This document shows, in pieces, positions 43,495 to 52,224 of a stretch of DNA of 64,000 bases. The position numbers and the translations under genes are program-made. The notes under the pieces were generated by a model. That model did no database searches. It was not told the DNA's origin and was given only the letters and a program-made list of their open reading frames with translations. Source of the stretch: Autumnicola sp041679265 (GTDB lineage: Bacteria; Bacteroidota; Bacteroidia; Flavobacteriales; Flavobacteriaceae); the NCBI RefSeq assembly GCF_041679265.1, contig NZ_JBGFSM010000007.1, positions 186,001 to 250,000 on the forward strand, given 5' to 3'. Numbering within the stretch: the stretch's first letter is position 1; the number at the start of each line of letters is the position of its first letter.

Positions 43495-44733
43495 ATGAGC
43501 ATTGCTACTGATAAAATAGCTTTTGATGTAGAAAAGGTCAGGAAAGATTTTCCCATACTTCAGCGCGAAGTGAATGGATATCCCCTGGTGTACTTCGATA
43601 ACGCAGCAACATCCCAAACGCCGCAGCAGGTTATTGATGTTATTGTTGATTATTATTCCAATTACAACGCAAATATACATCGCGGTGTGCATTCGCTTTC
43701 CCAGGAAGCTACAGATAAGTACGAAGCTGCCAGAAAGACAATTCAGAAGCATTTTAATGCTGAAAAATCTTATGAAATAATCCTTACCTCAGGTACCACC
43801 CATGGTATAAACCTTGTGGCGAGTGGTTTTGGATCTTTGCTGAAGGAAGGCGATGAAATTCTGGTTTCTGCCCTGGAACACCATTCCAATATAGTTCCCT
43901 GGCAGATGATCTGCGAAAAAAGCGGTGCAAAACTGAAGGTGATCCCCATGAATGAAGACGGGGAAATCATCTATTCAGAATTTGAAAACCTGTTGACTGA
44001 AAAGACAAAAATTGTCTTTTTAAACCATGTTTCCAATGCTTTGGGAACGGTAAATCCGATAAAAAAAATTATTGATAAGGCACATTCTAAAGGAGCCGCG
44101 GTTTTAATTGACGGTGCCCAGGCGGCTCCGCATATTAAAGCCGATGTTCAGGATTTGGATGTGGATTTTTATGTGGCTTCAGCCCATAAAATGTGTGGCC
44201 CCACGGGAGTGGGTATGCTCTACGGAAAAGAGGAGTGGTTAAAAAAACTTCCTCCTTACCAGGGTGGCGGGGAAATGATAGCTACGGTAACTTTTGAAAA
44301 AACCACTTATGCCGATCTTCCGCATAAATTTGAAGCGGGAACGCCAAATATTTGCGGCGGAATTGCTTTTGGGGCAGCCCTGAATTACATGAATGCCATA
44401 GGTTTTGACAAAATTGCCGCTTACGAGCAGGAATTGCTTAAATATGCTACGGAGGAATTGCTGAAGATTCAAGGGATGAAGATTTATGGAATTGCAAAGG
44501 AGAAAACTTCAGTGATTTCTTTTAATATAGAAGGTTTGCACCCTTACGATATTGGAACTATTGTGGATAAACTTGGTATTGCCGTGAGAACAGGTCACCA
44601 TTGCGCACAGCCAATTATGGATTTCTATAAGATTCCGGGAACGGTAAGGGCTTCTTTTTCATTTTATAATACCCGTGCTGAAATTGATCGATTTATTGAA
44701 GCGGTGAAGAAAGCAAAAATGATGCTTTCATAA
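43495..44733 (+). CDS. sufS: Cysteine desulfurase SufS
   Basis: 412 residues, group II cysteine desulfurase (PLP, fold type I). It takes sulfur from cysteine to give alanine and a persulfide. Seen: YFDNAATSQTP near 34, TSGTTHGINLVA near 99, LEHHSNIVPWQ near 125, DGAQAAPH near 206, SAHKMCGPTGVGMLYG near 227 with the PLP Lys, and RTGHHCAQPIMDF near 365 with the persulfide Cys. Its sulfur is passed to SufE, the next gene. Confidence 0.97.
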   Translation: MSIATDKIAFDVEKVRKDFPILQREVNGYPLVYFDNAATSQTPQQVIDVIVDYYSNYNANIHRGVHSLSQEATDKYEAARKTIQKHFNAEKSYEIILTSGTTHGINLVASGFGSLLKEGDEILVSALEHHSNIVPWQMICEKSGAKLKVIPMNEDGEIIYSEFENLLTEKTKIVFLNHVSNALGTVNPIKKIIDKAHSKGAAVLIDGAQAAPHIKADVQDLDVDFYVASAHKMCGPTGVGMLYGKEEWLKKLPPYQGGGEMIATVTFEKTTYADLPHKFEAGTPNICGGIAFGAALNYMNAIGFDKIAAYEQELLKYATEELLKIQGMKIYGIAKEKTSVISFNIEGLHPYDIGTIVDKLGIAVRTGHHCAQPIMDFYKIPGTVRASFSFYNTRAEIDRFIEAVKKAKMMLS

Positions 44734-44789
44734 CAATTTCAGCATAAAAAGAGAATTGCTAAATTTATCAGAAGAAAAAACAGAAAACA

Positions 44790-45218
44790 GTGAGTAAAGA
44801 TATAAAGGAAATACAGGAAGAGATCGTTGAAGAGTTTTCTATGTTTGATGATTGGATGCAGCGTTATGAATATATGATTGAATTGGGCAAATCGCTGCCC
44901 CTTATAGACGAAAAATATAAGATTGAAGAAAACCTTATTAAAGGCTGCCAGAGTAAAGTTTGGGTACATGCAGAACTGGAAGGCGATCAACTGGTTTTTA
45001 CTGCAGATAGCGATGCGATCATCACCAAAGGTATTGTAGCGATATTAATAAGGGCGTTCTCTAACCAACATCCTGCAGCTATTATTGAAGCAGATACGCA
45101 ATTTATAGATGATATTGGTTTAAAAGAACACCTTTCTCCCACAAGGGCGAACGGGCTCGTGAGCATGATTAAACAACTTAAGATGTATGCTGTGGCATAC
45201 CAAACACAACTGAATTAA
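44790..45218 (+). CDS. sufE: Sulfur acceptor protein SufE
   Basis: 142 residues, starting at GTG 44790 (MSKDIKEIQEEIVEEF). The active Cys is in ENLIKGCQSKVWVHAEL near 52; SMFDDWMQRYEYMIELGKSL near 16 and SPTRANGLVSMIKQLK near the end complete the family pattern. It accepts persulfide sulfur from SufS and delivers it to SufB. No ATG is available near the start, so GTG is the likely initiator. It is 1 bp from the DUF59 gene, suggesting coupled translation. Confidence 0.94.
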   Translation: MSKDIKEIQEEIVEEFSMFDDWMQRYEYMIELGKSLPLIDEKYKIEENLIKGCQSKVWVHAELEGDQLVFTADSDAIITKGIVAILIRAFSNQHPAAIIEADTQFIDDIGLKEHLSPTRANGLVSMIKQLKMYAVAYQTQLN

Positions 45219-45219
45219 A

Positions 45220-45543
45220 ATGGAACAGGAAATAGATACACAGGAGCTTGGTGAAAAAATCGTAAAGGTTTTAAAGACCATTTATGATCCTGAAATCCCG
45301 GTGGATATATACGAACTGGGGCTAATATATGATGTTATGGTGAGTACAGATTTTGAGGTGAAAATCCTTATGACGCTTACCACGCCTAATTGTCCCGTGG
45401 CAGAAACCCTTCCGCAGGAAGTAGAAGAAAAAGTAAAATCCCTGGATATGGTTAAAGATGCTGAAGTAGAAATAACCTTTGATCCACCCTGGAGCCAGGA
45501 TCTTATGAGTGAAGGCGCAAAACTGGAATTAGGATTACTATAA
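45220..45543 (+). CDS. sufT: DUF59/MIP18-family Fe-S protein maturation factor (SufT-like)
   Basis: 107 residues. Contains the MIP18 core: YDPEIPVDIYELGLIYDV near 23-40, the conserved Cys in LTTPNCPVAETLPQEV near 58, and TFDPPWSQDLMSEGAKLELG at the end. SufT-type proteins help transfer Fe-S clusters to target enzymes. The gene touches sufE (1 bp) and is 12 bp from the DUF2480 gene, the usual SUF order in Bacteroidota. The symbol is by family and position; the longer SufT form with an extra domain is not present. Confidence 0.88.
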   Translation: MEQEIDTQELGEKIVKVLKTIYDPEIPVDIYELGLIYDVMVSTDFEVKILMTLTTPNCPVAETLPQEVEEKVKSLDMVKDAEVEITFDPPWSQDLMSEGAKLELGLL

Positions 45544-45555
45544 ATTTTATAGATT

Positions 45556-46068
45556 ATGGCTACAGAAATTGTAAACCGCGTGGCTAACAGTAAACTGGTA
45601 ACGTTTAACCTGGAAGATTATTATCCTACGGGTGAGCGGGTGCTTTTTGATATTAAGGATTGGCTGTTGGAAGGATTTGTACTAAGGGAAGGAATTTTCA
45701 GGGAAAAGGCTGCCGCACATAACTGGAGCCAATACCAGGACAAATTTGTGGCATTAACCTGCAGTACAGATGCGATAGTGCCTGCCTGGGCTTACATGCT
45801 GCTTGCCACTTATCTTCAGCCTTACGCGAAGAAGACAGTAACGGGAAACCTGGATGAGCTGGAAACTATACTTTATACTGAAGTTATTCAGCGCCTGGAT
45901 GTTTCGGCTTTATTAGATAAGCCAGTCATTATAAAAGGGTGTTCTCATAAACCTGTTCCTAAAAATGCGTATTTATTGCTTATAGAGAAATTACAACCTG
46001 TAGTAAAAAGCTTGATGTATGGTGAGGCCTGCTCTTCAGTTCCACTTTACAAAAAACCAAAAAACTAA
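45556..46068 (+). CDS. DUF2480 family protein
   Basis: 170 residues, soluble. Begins MATEIVNRVANSKLVTFNLEDYYPTG, typical of the DUF2480 family, which is found nearly always at the end of SUF operons in Bacteroidota. Notable blocks: DWLLEGFVLREGIFREK, TDAIVPAWAYMLLATYLQPY, KPVIIKGCSHKPVPKNAYLLL (single conserved Cys with His) and MYGEACSSVPLYKK (a second Cys). The Cys/His residues could bind metal, but the function is unknown. It sits 2 bp before the DUF3078 gene. Confidence 0.85.
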   Translation: MATEIVNRVANSKLVTFNLEDYYPTGERVLFDIKDWLLEGFVLREGIFREKAAAHNWSQYQDKFVALTCSTDAIVPAWAYMLLATYLQPYAKKTVTGNLDELETILYTEVIQRLDVSALLDKPVIIKGCSHKPVPKNAYLLLIEKLQPVVKSLMYGEACSSVPLYKKPKN

Positions 46069-46070
46069 TA

Positions 46071-46970
46071 ATGAGGAAAATTTTACTTGTAGCTTTCAGC
46101 ATCATCATAACAGGAATAGCACAAGCACAGGAAGACGAAGAACAGGATACAATCCCCAATGGCTGGCAAACGGAAGGTAATGTGCAGTTGCTCTTTAACC
46201 AATCAGCTTTTAATGCGGAATGGACCGGAGGAGGTACTTCCAGTATCGCTGCAAACCTTAGCTTTAATTACGACTTCAACTATACAAAGGATAATTTCAG
46301 TTGGAATAACAGTATTCTTGCCAATTATGGTATTACAAAAGTAAAAGGGGATAATTTTCCCCGGAAGACCAGTGACCGGCTTGAACTTAATTCTATTGCG
46401 GGATTGGAAATTCAGGAATCGGGTTTCTTTTATTCCTATTTTTTAAATTTCAGGACCCAAATAGATAAAGGATACAAATTTGGCGAGGATGCTGCAACAG
46501 GTGAAGTTACCAGGACAGAAACCACACATTTTCTGTCTCCCGCATACCTGCAAACCGGCCCGGGGATCATGTATAAGAAAAATGAGAATCTAATTCTTAA
46601 CCTGGCTCCGGCAACCGCCAGGTTTATTTTTGTTGACCCAGATTTTACTACTGGACCAAATTATGATGATGGGCAGTATTTTGGAGTAGACAATGGTAAA
46701 TCCAGCCGTTTTGAACTTGGTGCATCTTTTAGTGCTCTGGCTAATTTCCAGCTTTTGGAAAATGTGATGATGGATAATTCCCTTAATCTTTATTCCAACT
46801 ATCTGGACAAACCCGGAAATATAGATATTGATTATCTTATGAACCTGGAGATGGGTATAAATGATTTTTTATCAGCAAACTTGCTTTTCCAGGCGGTCTA
46901 TGATGATAATGCAGTTGCAGCCTTTCAGATTAGGGAGGTTTTTGGTCTCGGAATTAATTACGGTTTTTAA
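46071..46970 (+). CDS. DUF3078 family exported protein
   Basis: 299 residues with a signal peptide (MRKILLVAFSIIITGIAQAQ) and a beta-rich body: WQTEGNVQLLFNQSAFNAEW near 28, TGGGTSSIAANLSFNYDFNY near 50, then strands ending FGLGINYGF with a terminal aromatic, as in outer-membrane beta-barrels. Annotated in related genomes as DUF3078. It is translated directly after DUF2480 (2 bp), although an outer-membrane barrel seems out of place in a Fe-S operon. A bidirectional terminator at 47088 ends the transcript. Confidence 0.85.
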   Translation: MRKILLVAFSIIITGIAQAQEDEEQDTIPNGWQTEGNVQLLFNQSAFNAEWTGGGTSSIAANLSFNYDFNYTKDNFSWNNSILANYGITKVKGDNFPRKTSDRLELNSIAGLEIQESGFFYSYFLNFRTQIDKGYKFGEDAATGEVTRTETTHFLSPAYLQTGPGIMYKKNENLILNLAPATARFIFVDPDFTTGPNYDDGQYFGVDNGKSSRFELGASFSALANFQLLENVMMDNSLNLYSNYLDKPGNIDIDYLMNLEMGINDFLSANLLFQAVYDDNAVAAFQIREVFGLGINYGF

Positions 46971-47087
46971 TTATCTTTTATAGGAGTTGATTTTGAAGAA
47001 ATTAGAACCTACTGCAACATTGAAGGTAAAAACAGTTACATTTCGAATTTGGTCTTCAGCTTTATAAAATTTACCAACAGAAATAAA

Positions 47088-47123
47088 AAAAGAGACCGCT
47101 TCCATCGCGAAGCGGTCTCTTTT
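47088..47123. terminator. Bidirectional terminator between convergent genes
   Basis: AAAAGAGACCGCTTC (47088-47102) pairs without mismatch with 47109-47123 around loop CATCGC. A-rich on the left and T-rich on the right, so it serves the SUF operon (+) and the desaturase gene (-). Confidence 0.93.
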
Positions 47124-47143
47124 ATTTTATACAGTTCTGGGTT

Positions 47144-48148
47144 CTATAGCATACCATTTGCCTCTACCCACCTAAATTGATGTGGATCCTGCGGAACGGC
47201 AATACGATCTGCAATTCGGGACATCCTGTCCGGAAGTTTCATTAAATAATCTCTGGCTTTTTCTGCCTCATCGGTAAGGGAATTCATTTTGTCTATTTCC
47301 CAATAACCATTAAGTTTCCTAAGAATCTCGATATAATCATGCGTAGTATACACTCCTAACCTTTGCGCGGCATTTGAGAAATTTTCAAAGGCCTCTGCAA
47401 TGCCCTGGCCGCTTTCGCGGATAAACTGTGCAGGCATCACAATTTTTTTCTTCATCATATCCTGAAATGCCAGCATCATTTCACTCGGGTCGTGTTCAAA
47501 AATTGTTTTCACAAATTCACGGTAAGCCATATAATGCCTCATCTCATCCCCGGCAATGATATTGCACATTTTGGCCAGCATTTTATTACCTTTTTTCTTG
47601 GCCAGCTGCCCCACCCGTTTGTGGGAGATATTGGTGGCCAGTTCCTGGAAACTGGTATAGACGAAGTTGCGATAAGGATCTCTGCCTGTGCCAATGTCAA
47701 AACCGTCATTAATAAGGTGTTGGGTGGTTTTTTCAATCTCCTTCATGTTTACCCTTCCAGATAAATAAAGATATTTATTCAGGGTGTCCCCATGCCTGTT
47801 TTCTTCTCCCGTCCAGTGACGAACCCATTTGGCCCAGCTGTTTTGTTCTCCCCGGGAGGCGCCATGCTGTTCCACACCTTCCATATCCATTAACCAGGAT
47901 TCGTAGGTTGGCAAAGCTTCTTCGGTCACCATATCAGCTACCAGCACCACCCAAAAATCATATCCAAGCTCTTTGGCCTCTTCCCGAATCTGGATCACAT
48001 CATCCATATAATTCTCCTTTTGAAAATTGGGCAACAAATCTGTAGGTTGCCATATTTCTTCAACCGGGATTAAATATTTGTCAATGAAACCGTCAACAGA
48101 TTTTTCTACGGTTTTCATTACTTCTAGTCTTACATTCTCTAAAGCCAT
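47144..48148 (-). CDS. Acyl-[acyl-carrier-protein] desaturase
   Basis: 334 residues, soluble plant-type stearoyl-ACP desaturase family with a ferritin-like di-iron site. The two iron-binding helices are visible: GEENRHGDTLNKYL (EENRH) near 121 and AGDEMRHYMAYREF (DEMRH) near 204. It introduces a double bond into ACP-bound fatty acids with O2 and reduced ferredoxin, adjusting membrane fluidity. Start ATG at 48148; upstream is a 182-bp gap in which the best promoter-like site is TTG (48221-48219), TACACTTG (48200-48193), one mismatch. Monocistronic, closed by the shared terminator. Confidence 0.92.
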   Translation of the reverse strand: MALENVRLEVMKTVEKSVDGFIDKYLIPVEEIWQPTDLLPNFQKENYMDDVIQIREEAKELGYDFWVVLVADMVTEEALPTYESWLMDMEGVEQHGASRGEQNSWAKWVRHWTGEENRHGDTLNKYLYLSGRVNMKEIEKTTQHLINDGFDIGTGRDPYRNFVYTSFQELATNISHKRVGQLAKKKGNKMLAKMCNIIAGDEMRHYMAYREFVKTIFEHDPSEMMLAFQDMMKKKIVMPAQFIRESGQGIAEAFENFSNAAQRLGVYTTHDYIEILRKLNGYWEIDKMNSLTDEAEKARDYLMKLPDRMSRIADRIAVPQDPHQFRWVEANGML

Positions 48149-48330
48149 TTCTTCTATTCTCTATAATAAATTTTTTGAACCCAATGGGGGTACAAGTGTA
48201 TGAATTTTCTCTGAGTATCAACAACTGTAAAGTTCTTAACTGATATTCAGTTTTTTACCCCAAAAGGAATTGAAATTTACTGAAATATCAAAGATATAAA
48301 TATGTTAAGAGAGTGTATAATAAATTCCTC

Positions 48331-49059
48331 TTAATTTCTGCCTTTTTCTTTCTCATAAAGCTGGTGCACAGGGTCGCTCTGCCAGATTTCCTTGGTGTCT
48401 ACTTCTATACCCGAAAGTTTTCCCTTAAAGGCCGCACCAGTATCTACATTCCATACCCCCGCTTTATTGAAAGGCCGTGACTCTTCAATTCGTGTGACCG
48501 GGGTATGGCCAATAAAGATTTCCTTAAATAGTTGAAGTCTCTGGGGGTAATATTTGTGCGATTTTTTCATTTCTGGGTCCAGGGCAAGTACCGTTTCCCA
48601 TAAAGTACGGTCCCAATAGTAGCCGGTGTCATGATATTCGCTTTCCGGCCCGTGTTGGTTGGAAAAACCGGCATGTACAAAAAGACGGTTGTCTTTATCG
48701 ATGTGGTAATTTAGCATTTGCTGAAAAAACCCGATATGCAGCTGTATTTCTTCCGCAGTAAAATTTCGGTAAGCATCTATGCTGGACTGCCCGCCATGTT
48801 GCAGCCATTTATCGTTCATTTCGCCTGTCTTCAGCCAGCGATGCACCAAATCGTCATGGTTGCCCCTAATAAAAATGCAGGTGTTTTGTTTGGCGAGTTG
48901 GATTAGATAGGTAACTACATTGGCAGAATCGCTCCACCCGTCTACATAATCTCCTAAAAAAATCAATCGGTCTTCCGGGGTGATATCTATTCTTTTAAGG
49001 AGTTGAACTAAGGCTTTCAATCCGCCATGAATATCTCCAATTGCAATGGTCCTGCTCAT
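48331..49059 (-). CDS. PPP-type serine/threonine phosphatase or diadenosine tetraphosphatase-like enzyme
   Basis: 242 residues, calcineurin-like PPP family. Motifs in order: AIGDIHGGLKAL near 6 (GDxHG), IFLGDYVDGWSDS near 33 (GDxxDxG; the usual R of GDxxDRG is replaced by W after G), IRGNHDDLV near 59 (GNHD) and FIGHTPVTRIEE near 186 (His ligand); VDTGAAF near 210 is the last metal region. The fold and size suit small prokaryotic protein phosphatases (PrpA/PphA-like) or ApaH-like hydrolases. The gene starts 1 bp after the stop of the AlbA_2 gene, so the pair is co-transcribed and may be translationally coupled. Confidence 0.85.
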   Translation of the reverse strand: MSRTIAIGDIHGGLKALVQLLKRIDITPEDRLIFLGDYVDGWSDSANVVTYLIQLAKQNTCIFIRGNHDDLVHRWLKTGEMNDKWLQHGGQSSIDAYRNFTAEEIQLHIGFFQQMLNYHIDKDNRLFVHAGFSNQHGPESEYHDTGYYWDRTLWETVLALDPEMKKSHKYYPQRLQLFKEIFIGHTPVTRIEESRPFNKAGVWNVDTGAAFKGKLSGIEVDTKEIWQSDPVHQLYEKEKGRN

Positions 49060-49060
49060 T

Positions 49061-50197
49061 TTAATTGTATTTTACTTTCCTTAATATCCGCATACATTCT
49101 TTGTAAGACTGGTAAACCTCTTCATTGTATTTTTTTAAATAAGGCTTGGCCTCTTCCAGCTTAACAATAGCTTCTTCAAAATTATTCAAATAACAAAGCA
49201 AATAAGTAGAGGGAAGGTTTTTTAAGTCTTTTTGCTGATTTTTATTGAGCGGCAAATTTTGCTTTAACCGCTGGATAAGGGCGTTGTTGGTGTTGTAAAT
49301 ATGATGAAGTGTTTTTTTGTCGTACCTGGGCGGTTCAAATAACAATTTACTCTGTATTTCATAGCTGGCATTGTCTCTGAATTCTATACGAACTTCTTCC
49401 AAAGGATAGTACTTAAAACTATCGTGCAGGCCCAGGTGTACGTATTCAATAATATTAAATGAATTCTCATTAACAGCTATACTCACTTCATCAAGATCTG
49501 AATAAAATAGCTTTACCTGTTCATTTATCAATTCTATGTCCACCCGGGAATAATAAACATTGTCTTTGCCTTTTTTTTGCTTTCCCGCCCAGCATACCAC
49601 AAAATATTCTTTAAATACTTTATAAGTGGGATTATAATCCTGGCGTTTGCTGAAAAAGTCAAAAACGCCGTCTAAGGTAAGCTCAATATTATTTTGGGCG
49701 TGGTTTTCTATGGAAGCAACTATCCCGGAATTGACATCTTCAATTTTAATATCAAAATCTTTAGGCATGCTTATGCTGCCGTCTCGTAGAAAAATTGAAC
49801 CGCCATAATATTTCCAGATGTTTTTGCGCAGGGAACAAATCCTGCCATGGTTAGGGCGAATAGTTACCAGCCCAACTACCTGGTGGTCCGGAAGGTGCGG
49901 GAAAGGAATATTTTCATAACTGATAATAGGTGGGTTCTGAAGATAGGCATTTACAAGATTCTGGATTTTGCTATCATCAAAAAAGTCTATTCCCACAATG
50001 TTATTGTCTTCATCTTCTACCCCGATTACGATATAAGAATTGTTCTCGGGATTAGAGTTCGAAAGAGCGCAAACATGCTTTAAAAACTTCGCCTTGCCTT
50101 CTTTTTCGCCAATGTTGAGCCTTAGCTTTTTATCATAAAAGCTATTCTCATCATTATGCGCAAGCAGGTTTTTAATTAAAAGGCGTTTGTTAATCAT
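49061..50197 (-). CDS. AlbA_2 (Schlafen-like) domain protein
   Basis: 378 residues. The N-terminal half is an AlbA_2 / Schlafen-like putative nucleic-acid or nucleotide-binding domain: FLKHVCALSNSNPENNSYIVI, GVEDEDNNIVGIDFFDD, IVNAYLQNPP-like helix, and LVTIRPNHGRICSLRKNIW. The C-terminal half (about 180-378) has no family I can name and ends in a helical region with hints of a tetratricopeptide-type repeat (EEAIVKLEEAKPYLKKYN). The family is often called 'ATP-binding protein' without proof. It is the upstream partner of a PPP-type phosphatase gene (1 bp apart). This pairing could mean a regulatory or defence role, but nothing in the sequence decides that. Confidence 0.72.
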   Translation of the reverse strand: MINKRLLIKNLLAHNDENSFYDKKLRLNIGEKEGKAKFLKHVCALSNSNPENNSYIVIGVEDEDNNIVGIDFFDDSKIQNLVNAYLQNPPIISYENIPFPHLPDHQVVGLVTIRPNHGRICSLRKNIWKYYGGSIFLRDGSISMPKDFDIKIEDVNSGIVASIENHAQNNIELTLDGVFDFFSKRQDYNPTYKVFKEYFVVCWAGKQKKGKDNVYYSRVDIELINEQVKLFYSDLDEVSIAVNENSFNIIEYVHLGLHDSFKYYPLEEVRIEFRDNASYEIQSKLLFEPPRYDKKTLHHIYNTNNALIQRLKQNLPLNKNQQKDLKNLPSTYLLCYLNNFEEAIVKLEEAKPYLKKYNEEVYQSYKECMRILRKVKYN

Positions 50198-50208
50198 TTT
50201 TTGGCTAT

Positions 50209-50355
50209 ATGCTTACAGCTTTAGGCGATAAGCTTTTATTGTATGGTGTTTATTTCCTAGAATTGAATGTTTATTGTTAGAGTCAATTAATCAAAATTTG
50301 ATTCTATTCTATTTAAAATTTTTAATTTGCTCTATGAGCTTAATGCTTACAGCTT
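50209..50355. repeat. Direct repeat pair flanking a gene-free gap
   Basis: ATGCTTACAGCTT occurs at 50209-50221 and again at 50343-50355, bracketing the 166-bp gap between the AlbA_2 and SDR genes. A palindrome AATCAAAATTTGATT lies inside at 50289-50303. From memory, AGCTTA-type repeats are dispersed in Bacteroidota. Confidence 0.55.
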
Positions 50356-50363
50356 AAAGCTTT

Positions 50364-51113
50364 TCACTTTTTATCCACAATCGTACTACTGGCCTGGGCG
50401 GTGCTCATTACCATTAAATCTGCAATGTTCACGTGATAAGGGCGGGTGACGACAAAACGTATAATATCTGCAATATCTTCGGGTTGTAAAGCTTCAAAGC
50501 CCTGGTACACCTTTTTAGCTTTTTCCTGGTCCCCTTTAAAGCGTACTTCGCTAAATTCTGTTTCCACCATCCCGGGGTTAATGGCTCCAACCCGTATGCC
50601 TTTGCCGTTAAGGTCAATACGCATACCCTGGTTTATGGCATCTACAGCATGTTTACTGGCGCAGTAAACGTTTCCATTGGGATAAACTTCTTTCCCTGCT
50701 GTGGAACCTATATTTATAATATGGCCGTTTTTTCTCTCTACCATCTGCGGAATAATAGCTTTGGAAACGTACAGCAGTCCCTTTACATTAATATCAATCA
50801 TCGCATCCCAGTCGTCAATATTTCCTTCCTGGATTGGATCAAGGCCGTGGGCGTTGCCGGCATTGTTAATCAGGATATCGATATTTTGAAATTCTTCGGG
50901 AAGATTTTCGAGGTTCTGAAAAACTTCTTCTTTATTTCTAACATCAAAGGTGAGCAGGTGAATTTTTACTTTTTTTTCCAGTTCCGCTTTTAAAGCTTCC
51001 AGCTTTTCTTTTCTTCTTCCGCAGAGGATCAGGTTAAAACCTTCTTCGGCAAAAATTTTGGCCGTTGCTTTTCCTATTCCACTGGAAGCTCCTGTAATAA
51101 GTGCAGTTTTCAT
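50364..51113 (-). CDS. SDR family NADP-dependent oxidoreductase (YdfG-like)
   Basis: 249 residues, classical SDR. TGASSGIGKATAKIF near 7, the CGRRKEKL basic pair after strand 2 that prefers NADP, NNAGNAHGLDP near 86, catalytic Ser in INIGSTAG near 135, YCASKHAVDAI near 150 (Tyr-Lys), and NPGMVETEFSEVRFKGDQEK near 180, a loop typical of YdfG/serine-3-hydroxy acid dehydrogenase-like members. Substrates of this group are short 3-hydroxy acids; it is not proved here. Divergent from the DUF4382 gene across 160 bp, in which no convincing promoter was found. Confidence 0.9.
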   Translation of the reverse strand: MKTALITGASSGIGKATAKIFAEEGFNLILCGRRKEKLEALKAELEKKVKIHLLTFDVRNKEEVFQNLENLPEEFQNIDILINNAGNAHGLDPIQEGNIDDWDAMIDINVKGLLYVSKAIIPQMVERKNGHIINIGSTAGKEVYPNGNVYCASKHAVDAINQGMRIDLNGKGIRVGAINPGMVETEFSEVRFKGDQEKAKKVYQGFEALQPEDIADIIRFVVTRPYHVNIADLMVMSTAQASSTIVDKK

Positions 51114-51273
51114 AATAAATTTTTTATGGTAATGTAATAAAGTATTTGTTGTTAAGGGGCTTGAATTTATTAATACAGGGTTAATCGCTGTTAAATTTCG
51201 TTAATCTTCCTTCATTCACAAAATTGAAAATCAGATTCCACGTTATCCTTCCCAAATCAATAAAACTAAAAAT

Positions 51274-52083
51274 ATGACCCTAACGAATTTCAAATTGAAA
51301 AGCTTTTTAATGCTAAGCTTAATAGCATTTACCATGTTTAGCTGTAGCGAGGATGACGACAATGCTAATGAGGGCACTGCCCATGTTACCGTGAGTATGA
51401 CAGATGCCCCCGGTGATTATGATGGCGTTCTTATTGACGTAGAGGACGTTATGATAAAATCTGATATGGACGGGGAAGAAGGTGAAGGCTGGGAGAGCAT
51501 TGGCGATGTAAATACCGGCATTTATGATCTTTTGGAACTCACCGGCGGAGTCTCCCAGTTACTGGCAGATGTGGAACTGCCTGCAGGTTATCTTGGGCAA
51601 ATAAGGTTAGTTCTTGGAACCGATAATAGTATTGTGGTAAATGGAGAATCCTATGCCATGGCAACCCCAAGTGCCCAGCAATCTGGTTTAAAACTGAACG
51701 TGAACCAGGAACTAGAGGCCGGGGAGCAGTATTCTTTTTTACTGGATTTTGATGTAGATGAATCGGTAGTGCCTCAAGGTGGCAATGGTGGCTACAATCT
51801 CAAACCGGTGATAAGAGTTGCTGCGGAAGAGGGAGCCAGTACCATAGAAGGGCAGGTACATCCTTCAACTTTCAGGAGTTTGGTGAAAGCGCAAAATGCT
51901 TCTACCGTAATTTCAGCTTATACAGATACTGAAGGTAACTTCACCCTACATGGAGTGCCTGCGGGAACATATAAAGTTACCATTACACCTGAAGTGGCAT
52001 CAAATTTGCCTGCTATCGAGAGAAATAATGTGGTGGTTGAAGCCAATAGCTCGGTAGATCTTGAAACAATTTACCTGGAATAA
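51274..52083 (+). CDS. DUF4382 lipoprotein with C-terminal carboxypeptidase-regulatory-like domain
   Basis: 269 residues. Lipobox FTMFSC (Cys24) and an acidic SEDDDN tail after it, a typical surface-export signal context in Bacteroidota. The DUF4382 part (about 34-185) has TAHVTVSMTDAPGDYDGV, VEDVMIKSD, IYDLLELTGGVSQLLADVEL and GYLGQIRLVLG. A second beta domain (about 190-269; IEGQVHPSTFR, TEGNFTLHGVPAGTYKVTI) is carboxypeptidase-regulatory-like. The function is unknown; adhesion or surface binding is an inference from the domains. A strong terminator at 52105 isolates it from the Bat operon. Confidence 0.85.
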   Translation: MTLTNFKLKSFLMLSLIAFTMFSCSEDDDNANEGTAHVTVSMTDAPGDYDGVLIDVEDVMIKSDMDGEEGEGWESIGDVNTGIYDLLELTGGVSQLLADVELPAGYLGQIRLVLGTDNSIVVNGESYAMATPSAQQSGLKLNVNQELEAGEQYSFLLDFDVDESVVPQGGNGGYNLKPVIRVAAEEGASTIEGQVHPSTFRSLVKAQNASTVISAYTDTEGNFTLHGVPAGTYKVTITPEVASNLPAIERNNVVVEANSSVDLETIYLE

Positions 52084-52104
52084 AAAATGATTTTAGATAA
52101 TCTT

Positions 52105-52137
52105 AAGAGCGGCTTCACTAGGCCGCTCTTTTATTTT
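52105..52137 (+). terminator. Rho-independent terminator
   Basis: AAGAGCGGC (52105-52113) pairs perfectly with GCCGCTCTT (52122-52130), followed by TTATTTT. It ends the DUF4382 transcript before the Bat operon. Confidence 0.9.
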
Positions 52138-52224
52138 AACCTAATATTAACAAGCTCAACCAATTTATATTTCAATTTGCGACGTTAATTCGTTAAATGT
52201 ATATTCACGTGTTTAAAATTTTAA

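Noticed and set aside
48305..48334. Terminator after the PPP phosphatase gene
   Set aside because: The stem TTAAGAG/CTCTTAA is short, overlaps the stop codon and has no T tract in the right direction.
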